64,000 bases of DNA from Roseibium suaedae. GTDB taxonomy: Bacteria > Pseudomonadota > Alphaproteobacteria > Rhizobiales > Stappiaceae. Position numbers and translations under genes: made by a program. Numbering within the stretch: the stretch's first letter is position 1; each line of letters opens with the position of its first letter. The notes under the pieces are model-generated. The model saw nothing but the letters and a program-made list of their open reading frames with translations. It was not told where the DNA came from and did not search any database. Where the stretch lies: the NCBI RefSeq assembly GCF_900142725.1, contig NZ_FRBW01000001.1:434001-498000 (forward strand), in the 5' to 3' direction. Of this stretch, positions 43,256 through 51,600 are shown piece after piece.

Positions 43256-45067
43256 TTATTTGTCGGCAGCTGCAGGCTTTCGCTTGAATGTGGCTCTCAG
43301 GTTGTCCAGCAACTCCACCTTCACGCCCTGACGGCGCATGATGATGTACTGCTGGGTCACCGAAAGGGTGTTGTTCCAGGCCCAGTAGATCACGAGACCT
43401 GCCGGGAACGATGCCAGCATGAAGGTGAAGATCACGGGCATCCAGGTGAAGATCATCTGCTGGGTCGGATCCGGCGGGGCCGGGTTCATCTTCATCTGCA
43501 CGAACATGGTCACACCCATGATCAGCGGCCAGACGCCGAGCATCAGCATCTGCGGCGGATCCCAGGGGATCAGGCCGAAGAGGTTGAAGATCGTCGTGGG
43601 ATCCGGAGCGCTGAGGTCATGGATCCAGCCGAAGAACGGCGCGTGGCGCATTTCGATGGTGACGAACAGAACCTTGTAGAGCGAGAAGAAGACAGGGATC
43701 TGGATCAGCACCGGCAGACAGCCTGCCAGCGGATTGATCTTTTCCTTCTTGTAGAGCTCCATCAGGGCCTGCTGCTGCTTGGCCCGGTCATCCGCATAGC
43801 GCTCGCGGATTTCGGTCATCTGCGGCTGCACGAGCTTCATCTTGCTCATGGAGACGTAGGACTTGTTGGCCAGCGGGAAGAAGATCGCCTTCACCAGAAC
43901 GGTCACAAGCAGGATGGCGATGCCGAAGTTGCCCACCAGGTGATAGAGGTGGTCAATGGTCCAGAACATCGGCTTGGTCAGGAAGTAGAACCAGCCCCAG
44001 TCGATGAGCAGGTTGAACTTCTGTACGCCGATCGATTCTTCGTACTGATCAAGCACTGCCTTCTGCTTGGCGCCAGCGAAGAGATAGGAGTTGGACTTGC
44101 CAGACCCATTGGCCGGCACGTCTACGGCAGCGCCCAGGAAATCGGCCTGATAGTTCTTGGAAACATCAGAATAGGCAAAGCCGGGCTGGAAGCTGGTGCC
44201 GGGTGCCGGAATCAGCGTGGTGGCCCAGTACTTGTCGGTGATGCCGAGCCAGCCCTGGTCAACACGAGCCGGACGAACCTGCTTTTCCTTTTCCAGATCG
44301 GAATACTTCACTTCCTGCAGGCCTTCGTCGCCAAAGACGCCGAGCAGGCCTTCGTGAAGGATGTAGAAGCTCTTGTGATCCGGCAGACCGGTGCGGGCGA
44401 TCAGGCCATAGGGATAGAGGCTGAGAGCTGTGCTGGTGGAGTTCTCGACCGACTGTTCAATGTTGAACATGTAGTCCTTGTCGATCGAAATGGTCCGCTT
44501 GAAGATCTGGCCTTCGCCATTGTCGAAGCTCAGCACCACCGGGGTTTCCGGGGTCAGCTTGTCGTTGCCTTCGACCGTCCAGACGGTATTGGCGTCCGGC
44601 AGGGCGACCTTCACGCCAGGATCCGCGACCCAGCCGTAGTCGGCATAATAGGGGTTCGGGCTGCCCTTGGGAGACAGGAGTTCAACCAGCGGGCTGTTCT
44701 TGTCCACCGTCTCCCGGTAGTCCTTGAGGCGGAGGTCGTCGATACGGCCACCGGTCAGGCTGATGGAGCCAACGAGGCGGGGCGTGTCGATCTGAACGCG
44801 CGGGCCGGCGGCAATCGCCTGGTCGCGGGTCAGGGTTACGGCTGCTGCAGCAGCGGTCGGAGCGGCGGTGCTGCCAGACGCTGCGGAGGGTGTGCCGGTC
44901 GGCGACGGCGCGGACGCATCAGCGGTCTGTTGAGCAGCCTGCTGCTGTGCCTGCAATTCGGCCTGCTGACGTTCAAGCTGGGGGTTGGCAACGAAATATT
45001 GCCAGCCCAGCAGAACCGCCAGGGACAGGACGATCGCCAGGATCATATTGCGATTTTCCGAGAACAA
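43256..45067 (-). CDS. yidC: Membrane protein insertase YidC
   Basis: A 603-residue Oxa1-family insertase: N-terminal helix (about 5-24), an Ala/Gln-rich linker, a large periplasmic beta-sandwich (about 80-355) and the conserved five-helix insertase core. The groove position usually Arg is Lys in VLVKAIFFPL, as I recall for other alphaproteobacteria. It begins on TTG at 45067, supported by AGGGG at the right spacing and by the family N-terminus (SENRNMILAIVLS); the next ATG at 45046 would remove it. The start is 5 bp after the rnpA stop with no yidD between. Confidence 0.96.
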   Translation of the reverse strand: MFSENRNMILAIVLSLAVLLGWQYFVANPQLERQQAELQAQQQAAQQTADASAPSPTGTPSAASGSTAAPTAAAAAVTLTRDQAIAAGPRVQIDTPRLVGSISLTGGRIDDLRLKDYRETVDKNSPLVELLSPKGSPNPYYADYGWVADPGVKVALPDANTVWTVEGNDKLTPETPVVLSFDNGEGQIFKRTISIDKDYMFNIEQSVENSTSTALSLYPYGLIARTGLPDHKSFYILHEGLLGVFGDEGLQEVKYSDLEKEKQVRPARVDQGWLGITDKYWATTLIPAPGTSFQPGFAYSDVSKNYQADFLGAAVDVPANGSGKSNSYLFAGAKQKAVLDQYEESIGVQKFNLLIDWGWFYFLTKPMFWTIDHLYHLVGNFGIAILLVTVLVKAIFFPLANKSYVSMSKMKLVQPQMTEIRERYADDRAKQQQALMELYKKEKINPLAGCLPVLIQIPVFFSLYKVLFVTIEMRHAPFFGWIHDLSAPDPTTIFNLFGLIPWDPPQMLMLGVWPLIMGVTMFVQMKMNPAPPDPTQQMIFTWMPVIFTFMLASFPAGLVIYWAWNNTLSVTQQYIIMRRQGVKVELLDNLRATFKRKPAAADK

Positions 45068-45072
45068 CTGGA

Positions 45073-45522
45073 TTACCCCTGTTTTCTGCCCGGCGCGGAT
45101 GCGCCTCCGGGCTGAGCCTTTGCCTTAGGCTTGCGCGGAGACCTGTGGCGCTGTGCGGACTTCGGGTCAAGCGAGAGCGGAAGTCCGGATTTAAGGTCCG
45201 ATATCAGATTTTCAAAGGGTGCAGTCAACGCAGCTTCGCGGGCCACGAGAACAAAATCTGCCTGGATCGGGATGTCTTCTGGGGCAAGGGCGGCGACGGC
45301 TGCCCGAAGCCGGCGTTTGATCCGGCTGCGCACAGCCGAATTCCCGGTCTTCTTTGTGACCGTATAGCCAATGCGCGGAGGCTCGCTGCCATCACGCTTC
45401 AGCCCCTGCAACACAAAAGCGCACCGGCCCACCCGTCCACCTTTGGCGACGGCTAGGAACTCGGAGCGCTTTTTAAGTGTGTTCATGTGCGGCGGCGTTT
45501 GTTGGGTGTCCTTGACAGTCAT
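45073..45522 (-). CDS. rnpA: Ribonuclease P protein component
   Basis: A 149-residue basic protein subunit of RNase P, which matures tRNA 5' ends. KKRSEFLAVAKGGR starts the core and VRSRIKRRLRAA is the RNR-type signature. The C-terminus has an extra basic, Pro-rich tail. ATG 45522 (preceded by GTG 45525) was chosen; ATG at 45486 would give the shorter core-only protein. It follows rpmH by 28 bp. Confidence 0.95.
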   Translation of the reverse strand: MTVKDTQQTPPHMNTLKKRSEFLAVAKGGRVGRCAFVLQGLKRDGSEPPRIGYTVTKKTGNSAVRSRIKRRLRAAVAALAPEDIPIQADFVLVAREAALTAPFENLISDLKSGLPLSLDPKSAQRHRSPRKPKAKAQPGGASAPGRKQG

Positions 45523-45550
45523 CACCTACAAAGCCGCATGCGCTGGCTGC

Positions 45551-45685
45551 TTAGGCGCTCAGGCGCTTGCGGCCCTTTGCCCGGCGGCGAGCGAGAACCT
45601 GACGGCCATTCTTCGTCGCCATGCGCGAACGGAAGCCGTGACGGCGCTTGCGGACAAGACGGCTCGGTTGATACGTACGCTTCAT
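45551..45685 (-). CDS. rpmH: 50S ribosomal protein L34
   Basis: A 44-residue, strongly basic ribosomal protein starting [18 protein letters not shown] and ending KRLSA, identical in pattern to L34 across bacteria. GGGGAAGA provides the ribosome site. It heads the rpmH-rnpA-yidC transcript from the promoter at 45811-45839. Confidence 0.98.
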   Translation of the reverse strand: MKRTYQPSRLVRKRRHGFRSRMATKNGRQVLARRRAKGRKRLSA

Positions 45686-45810
45686 TGTTCTTCCCCGCGC
45701 GAACTGCGCGGCCCTTGTTTTTCAAATGTTCTTGGAGGAAGCACTCGAAGCGCCATAAGGCGCGCCCAAGACAGGAGCGTTGTTCCGAATGCATGTCCCA
45801 GTCGGAGGCG

Positions 45811-45839
45811 CTTATACGGATGAGTCCGGGGCAAGTCAA
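45811..45839 (-). promoter_or_regulatory. Housekeeping sigma promoter of rpmH-rnpA-yidC
   Basis: On the minus strand: TTGACT, 17 bases, TATAAG. This is close to the sigma-70 consensus and correctly oriented, placing the transcript start near 45804 and leaving a leader of about 118 bases before rpmH. Confidence 0.72.
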
Positions 45840-46353
45840 CGCGCAGCACTGCAATTAGGTGCATTCTTTGCGGTCAATCACAGGCAGAAGCTTGGTTTAT
45901 CTCACTGAACGGTCACTTGTGTGTGACCTCTATCGGGCCTTAGCTGGCTTTGAAAGCAGTCAGATCGCGGGTGAGAAGCAGCCGTACAAGCAAGGGACTC
46001 ATGGACGGCATGGCTGTGGAAGCCTTTCGAGAATCGACGGGATTCCCGGAAAATGGACGGATGCCGGTCAGGAGACTGTCACATCGGCCAGCTTCAACCT
46101 GTTTAGAATAGAGCCCGCAAAAGGTGCTTCTGGCTCCTGCTTTTGCAGCGGAAGCCTAGCTCTCGCCGTCCTTGATCAAGGGTCAGGAGATTTGACAATG
46201 CGGGGTCGGTCTGAATTTGTGGCACTTTATCTGAGCATGACGGTGCGGCACTGGCAGCAGTTGCGCCGTCTCTGCAGTTGTCGTGGAATCGGTCCCTTGC
46301 ACGGTTGCCGGTGCCGGCGGTCTGACAAGTTGACTGACTGAAAGTGATTCTGA
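45840..46353. other. Intergenic region without convincing gene
   Basis: 514 bp between the rpmH promoter and the histidine kinase gene. A 160-codon frame at 45859-46341 starts on GTG and is Cys/Ser/Arg-rich with no domain or ribosome site; I judge it non-coding. The kinase promoter must be here, but no clear -35/-10 pair was found. Confidence 0.5.
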
Positions 46354-47835
46354 ATGAAGCATGTCGGACTTCCCACCGGAGCGAAGGACCCTTCTGTCTC
46401 TGTTCAGGCCTCTGTGCTGGAGACGGGGAGCGGGCTTGTGGGCAAACGGCGTTTTGGCGGCCTGTCCGGCAAGCTGCTGTTCCTGACCATTGCCTTCATC
46501 ATGCTGACCGAGATTTTCATTTATGTGCCGTCGGTCGCAAACTTTCGGAACAACTGGCTCAAGGACCGTCTGACGACCGCAGGGGTGGCCGCTGCGGTTC
46601 TCAGCGAGACCAACACCATTGCCCCCCGCCTTCAGGAAGAGTTGCTGCGCACAACAGGTGCTGTCGCCATTTCCCTTGATCAGGGCAGCCGTCGGTCGCT
46701 CATCGCCATGAGCCAGATGCCGCCCGAGGTCCAGATGATCGTCGACATGGGCGACATGATGTTCTGGCGCGCGATCATGGAAAGCTTCGAAACCCTCTTC
46801 ACCCCGTCGGAGGATCTGATGCGGGTCATCGGTGCAGGTTCGATGGGCAAGGTGATGAAGGTCGACATCGTGCTGCCGGTTGGGCCGTTGAAGAAGGACA
46901 TGCTCGCCTTCTCCGTGCGCATCCTCGGCGTCTCCTTCGTCATCTCCATCGTTACGGCCTCTCTCGTCTATTTGAGCCTGCGCGCCCTATTTGTGCGGCC
47001 GCTGCAGCGCCTTACCCGGTCGATGGTGCATTTTGCCGAGGATCCGGAAGATGCTTCGCGCATCGTTCAGGCCTCTCCGCGCGATGATGAGCTGGGAGAT
47101 GCGGAGGCGCAGCTCGCCGCCATGCAACAGGCTCTGAACCGGGCGCTGCAGCAAAAACAGCATCTGGCGGACCTTGGCCTGGCCGTTTCCAAGATCAATC
47201 ATGACCTGCGGAACCTGCTGGCCTCTGCCCAGTTGTTTCTGGAACGCCTGGAACATGTGCCGGATCCCACGGTCAACCGCCTGGCGCCAAAGATCCTGGC
47301 AACACTCGACCGCGCGGTTGCCTATACCCAGGCAGTCATGTCCTATGGCAAGGCCAGTGAAGAGCCACCCAAACGGCGCCTGCTTGCGCTGAGCCGGGTT
47401 GGGGATGATGTCTGCGACGTTCTGGGCCTGAACGAGCATGCGGCCATTCAGTTTGACAACCAGATTCCGGTGGTGCTGGAAGTGGACGCGGATCCGGAGC
47501 AATTGTTCCGGGTGCTCCTGAACCTATGCCGGAATTCCGTCCAGGTGCTTGAGGCCGAGCGGGATGAAACGCTTGTCCGCCGGATCGTTCTGGAAGCAGG
47601 GCGGGAGGGCCGGGGTGTCTGGCTCAAGGTCTCTGATACGGGGCCCGGCATTCCGCCAATGCTGCGCAAGACCCTCTTCAAGGCTTTTCAGAGCCGGTCC
47701 AAGACAGGTGGGACTGGACTTGGCCTCGCCATCGCGGCCGAGCTCATTCGTGCTCATGGCGGCACGATCGTGCTGGAAGAAGGCGGTGCGGGCGCAAGTT
47801 TCCGGATCGATTTGCCCGATCGCGAAAATGTCTGA
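46354..47835 (+). CDS. Sensor histidine kinase (orphan)
   Basis: A 493-residue membrane kinase. Transmembrane helices at about 38-60 and 188-212 flank a roughly 125-residue periplasmic sensor of unknown fold. A HAMP-like linker follows, then a dimerisation helix with His283 in the sequence KINHDLRNLLAS, and a HATPase_c domain with N-box LCRNSVQV, G1 DTGPGIP and G2 GGTGLGLAI. The H-box (NHDLRN) departs from the usual HELRTPL. No response regulator is adjacent, so its partner is elsewhere. No strong ribosome site is evident. Confidence 0.9.
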   Translation: MKHVGLPTGAKDPSVSVQASVLETGSGLVGKRRFGGLSGKLLFLTIAFIMLTEIFIYVPSVANFRNNWLKDRLTTAGVAAAVLSETNTIAPRLQEELLRTTGAVAISLDQGSRRSLIAMSQMPPEVQMIVDMGDMMFWRAIMESFETLFTPSEDLMRVIGAGSMGKVMKVDIVLPVGPLKKDMLAFSVRILGVSFVISIVTASLVYLSLRALFVRPLQRLTRSMVHFAEDPEDASRIVQASPRDDELGDAEAQLAAMQQALNRALQQKQHLADLGLAVSKINHDLRNLLASAQLFLERLEHVPDPTVNRLAPKILATLDRAVAYTQAVMSYGKASEEPPKRRLLALSRVGDDVCDVLGLNEHAAIQFDNQIPVVLEVDADPEQLFRVLLNLCRNSVQVLEAERDETLVRRIVLEAGREGRGVWLKVSDTGPGIPPMLRKTLFKAFQSRSKTGGTGLGLAIAAELIRAHGGTIVLEEGGAGASFRIDLPDRENV

Positions 47836-47962
47836 CGGAAAAATTTTCCGGCAAACAAAAACCATGCGCTTGGCGCCTGGATTATCAACAGGCTGAAAAC
47901 CCATTGTTTTCTTGAGTTTTTTGGCTTTCGGAACTTTCTCGCGAAAAAAATCAAAAACCGCT

Positions 47963-47992
47963 CTTGCATTCATCAGGGGAGGGCAGTAGAGA
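47963..47992 (+). promoter_or_regulatory. Possible promoter of tRNA-Arg
   Basis: CTTGCA, 18 bases, TAGAGA, oriented toward the tRNA and placing the transcript start near 48000. The -10 element is a poor match, so this is tentative. Confidence 0.35.
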
Positions 47993-48002
47993 TGCGCCCA
48001 TT

Positions 48003-48045
48003 CCGGGGGTGCAAACAACGCACCCCGGACGGATGCCTCCGGCAT
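48003..48045 (+). other. Tandem hairpins upstream of tRNA-Arg
   Basis: Two adjacent inverted repeats: CCGGGGGTGC pairs with GCACCCCGG (one bulged G, 7-base loop), and ATGCC pairs with GGCAT (loop TCC). No T-run follows, so this is not a standard terminator. Confidence 0.5.
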
Positions 48046-48093
48046 ACTTCGCAGAGATCACATGATCCCAAGCGGTTGCCACCAAGGTATTGC

Positions 48094-48170
48094 GCGCCCG
48101 TAGCTCAGCTGGATAGAGCACCAGACTACGAATCTGGGGGTCAGGAGTTCGAATCTCTTCGGGCGCGCCA
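48094..48170 (+). tRNA. tRNA-Arg (anticodon ACG)
   Basis: A complete 77-base cloverleaf: acceptor GCGCCCG pairs with CGGGCGC, the anticodon stem CCAGA/TCTGG encloses loop CTACGAA with anticodon ACG at 48128-48130, the T-loop TTCGAAT is closed by AGGAG/CTCTT, and CCA is encoded at 48168-48170. It reads CGN arginine codons, with A34 expected to be inosine. Confidence 0.97.
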
Positions 48171-48637
48171 TTTCCTCTTCTTCAAAACGACATCTTGACG
48201 ATTATTCGCAATTACCCCTGATTTTCCTGGGTCGTAAGTTGCTGAAAATGCATTGATTTTCCAGCTTCATTGAAGATCAGATGCGGCCAGGATTTGTAGC
48301 CTGGTTGCTGCTGGATATTAGTTCTGGCTCCAGATTGTCTTCACCGCAGATTCAATCGGAATGCTTCTCTAGAGTTGCAAAAGTTTTCCAGATGTCGCGT
48401 TAGAAAGCGAGTCGTGTCCAGCGGTTCCTGAACTTTGAAATTTAAAGTTTTTTGGGTGTCCCAATGAGTATCCCGGTAACTCAATGTATGCGTACAAGTC
48501 ATGACGACTCGTGATTGAGTCATGGGGTGACGTTTGTTCACAACAATATATTCAATTAACAAATAATTAACTTGAGGGTCGCGAGTTTGAGCCTGGGCTA
48601 GAAGCTTTCCCGGTTTCTATTTTTGAGGGCTGAAACA
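48171..48637. promoter_or_regulatory. AT-rich upstream region of the giant autotransporter
   Basis: 467 bp with no supportable gene. AT content is much higher than in the flanking genes, with runs such as TTTAAAGTTTTTT near 48445. It contains an exact CtrA-type site at 48556-48571 and must hold the autotransporter promoter. Confidence 0.6.
48556..48571 (+). promoter_or_regulatory. CtrA box TTAA-N7-TTAAC
   Basis: TTAA, seven bases (CAAATAA), TTAAC: an exact match to the full CtrA consensus, 67 bp before the autotransporter start codon. The position suits direct control of that promoter. AT-rich background raises the chance-match risk. Confidence 0.5.
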
Positions 48638-51600
48638 TTGTTTGGTGCTAATTTTGTTAGACGGCAGCTGCCGCTGTCCGTAGTTTTACTATCTGCAACG
48701 TCTCTGACGCCTGCGCTTGCAAATTGTTCGACTGGATCGGACGGTCACTCGGTCACCTGCTCCGGCTCCGTCGCACCGGTCATTTACAACGCTGCAGGCA
48801 ATCAGATCGTCAATGTTACCGTTCAGAACCTGACGGCTGACATGACGTCTGCCGGGTCGAACAGCGACTATATTATTGTCGAAAATCAATCGGGAAGAAA
48901 CGGCGAGAACAAGAAGTTCGAAGCCAAGGACATTGATGATCAGGGGGGCAAGTCCCACACTTACGGCAAAGCTGGAAGTGGGGCGGTTGCCTCCAATCAA
49001 TCTACGACACTTACTCTCAACAACGGATATGATCTGAAGAGCTCGCGAGGGGCTATCCGGCATATTTCGACCGGGGCCGATGGCGGAAACGGAAAAGAAG
49101 ATCGTGATTTCTGGAGCACTGCGCGCGGGGAATATGGCGGCGATGGCGGTGCAGGCGGCGCAATTACCGTCACGGTCAACGGTGGCTCCAAGGACGGTGA
49201 AGGCCTTGTCAGCGGTTCCTCGAATTCTGTTCTGAACCTTCAAACCACTGGCGGGGCTGGTGGGACTGGCGGTGAAGGGTATCACGACGACGTTTGGCAC
49301 AATGGATACGGCGGCTTCGGTGGCCATGGTGGCAATGGGGGTGCCATCACGGTCACGTTCAAGGCGGGCTCGTATCTCAAATCCTCTATTACCGGATCGG
49401 GCGATCACTCGGGTCTGAATATCGTTTCCCTTGGCGGGAAAGGTGGCGACGGCGGCCAGGGCAAGTCTGGCGCCAGCGGCTATGGCGGCACAGGTGGCGT
49501 TGGTGGCGACGGCGGGGCAATCTCCTTCACTGCGACATCACCCTTGAACTCGGTCACCACCAGCGCGGGGCATGGACTTTTCTTCAAGTCCAAGGGCGGA
49601 CGTGGCGGAAACGGCGGCGAAGGGTCCGGCGGCGGCACGCACCCGGGCGATGGCGCTGCGGGCGGCAACGGGGGCGACATCACCGTTTCCTATGCGGGCA
49701 AGGTGACCACCACGGGCGACAAGCATTTCGGTGTAATCGTGCAGTCCGCCGGTGGCGCAAATGGCTCCATTGGCGGTACATCGGGGGCAAGTTTCCACAC
49801 CCATCACGGCAATGTCGGTGATCCTGGGATGGGGGGCGCGGTCGACCTGACGTTGCAAAACGCGACCATCAGCACGGACGGCAAAGAATCTGTAGGCGTC
49901 CTTGCCCAGAGCGTCGGTGGCTTCGGGTCCACCGGTAGCGACAGCAGCGGGAGCTTTTCGGGCTATGGCGCTGATGGTGGCAGCGGCGGCGCCGGTGGAT
50001 CGGCGAAACTTGCCCTGTCCAACTCGACGATCAATACGGTTGGTGACATCTCTTTCGGTGTTGTCGTTCAAAGCGTCGGCGGCGGCGGCGGTATCGGTGG
50101 CAGCACTGATGCAATCTCCGCCCTTGGCGGGGAAGGCGGGGCCGGTGGGGATGCAAGTGCCGTCGAAGCGACCTTGACCTCCACGACCATCACGACGAAG
50201 GGTGCAAAGTCTGCCGGTTTGATTGTCACCAGCGTTGGCGGTGGCGGCGGTGCCTCGGGCGGCGCGAACGGAGTGGTCTCCCATGGCGCCAAGGCTGGCG
50301 TTGGCGGCAATGGCAGCACCGTGAATGTCACTCTCGACGGTGTGAAGATCACCACCGAAAAAGAGCACGGCTTCGGTATTTATGCGGCCAGTATCGGTGC
50401 GGGCGGCGGTGTGTCGACCAGTGCGACCGGCTTCATTGCAATGGGGCAAAGCGGCGGCAGCGGCGGTAATGGCAGCACCGTGACCTACACGTCCCAGAAC
50501 AACGGCGTGAACATCAGCACCGCCGGCGATCATGCGGATGGTGTGTCCCTGCATTCCATCGGCGGTGGCGGCGGCAAGGGGGGCGATACCTCCAAGCTCG
50601 AGATCATGTCCTCCAACAAGATGGGGGCAACCGGTGGCGGTGGCGGTACGGGCGGTGAAGTCAATTTCACGGGTGCCGACGCCGATCAGATCCATACCAA
50701 GGGTGCGAATGCCAAGGGCTTCTCTGCGCAAAGCGTCGGTGGCGGCGGCGGTGACAGTGGAGCTGTTTTCACGGTTGATGTCTTTGATGTCGGCAATGAA
50801 ACCGGTTTGGGCAGCCAATTGGCGGCCTCCGGAAATGATGGCGGCTATGTGCATGGGTCTCTCGGCGGGACCATCATCACCGAAGGACACAATTCGACCG
50901 GTATCTATCTGTCGAGCACCGGCGGTGGCGGTGGCTACGCGGGTGCCCATGTCACGACCACGGTCGGTCTGTCGATTGGACATGATCTGGGGGCAAGCGG
51001 CGGCGGCGGCGGCAACGGTGGCAAGGTCGAACTGACCAGCACTGCCGACGTCACCACGTCCGGCGACAACTCTGACGGCATCAGCATGCAATCTGTTGGC
51101 GGTGGTGGCGGCACGTCCAGCACCGTGGTGAATACGACCGTTGGTACGGATCTGAGCGGCTTCGGCCTCACCAATGTGTTTGGGGCAAAAGGCGGCTCGG
51201 GCGGAAATTCGAGTGACGTGACCCTGACCAACAGCGGCAAAATCCTGGTAACCGGTGCAAACTCCAAGGGCATCTTCCTGCAGAGCCAGGCAGGTGGCGG
51301 CGGCAAGAGCGGGACAACGGTCACCGCTTCGATTGGCGTTACAATTAGCGCCACCCTGGGCGCGGATGGTGGCGATGGCGGAACTGCCGGTGCAGTAACT
51401 GCAACCAACCATGGCTCGATCACGACCCAGGGCAGCATGGGCGTTGCGCTTCAGCTACAGTCAAACGGCGGCGGCGGCGGCGATGCAAGCGTCATCGTTG
51501 ATGGCACAGTCAGCGGTGCGTCCCTGACTTATAATCACGGCGGTACGGGCGGTAACAGCGGCGTCGCGGGCGACGTTCATGCCATCAACTATGGCGAACT

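Noticed and set aside
45859..46341. 160-codon plus-strand frame before the histidine kinase
   Set aside because: GTG start without a ribosome site, Cys/Ser/Arg-rich composition, no domain or membrane pattern; more likely promoter DNA.
47836..47850. CGGAAAAATTTTCCG palindrome after the histidine kinase
   Set aside because: Too short and AT-rich at the core to be a terminator stem; left as an unremarkable palindrome.
47881..47890. TTATCAACA considered as a DnaA box and possible origin
   Set aside because: A single near-match without a cluster, AT-rich unwinding region or dnaA/hemE neighbours. rpmH-rnpA proximity alone does not indicate an origin in alphaproteobacteria.
48094..48637. tRNA-Arg considered as an integration site for a genomic island
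   Set aside because: No integrase gene or direct repeat of the tRNA 3' end was seen downstream within the window.
49538..51412. 624-codon minus-strand frame inside the autotransporter
   Set aside because: Antisense of the Gly-rich repeats; high GC and repeated GGN codons keep the opposite strand open. No recognisable protein features.
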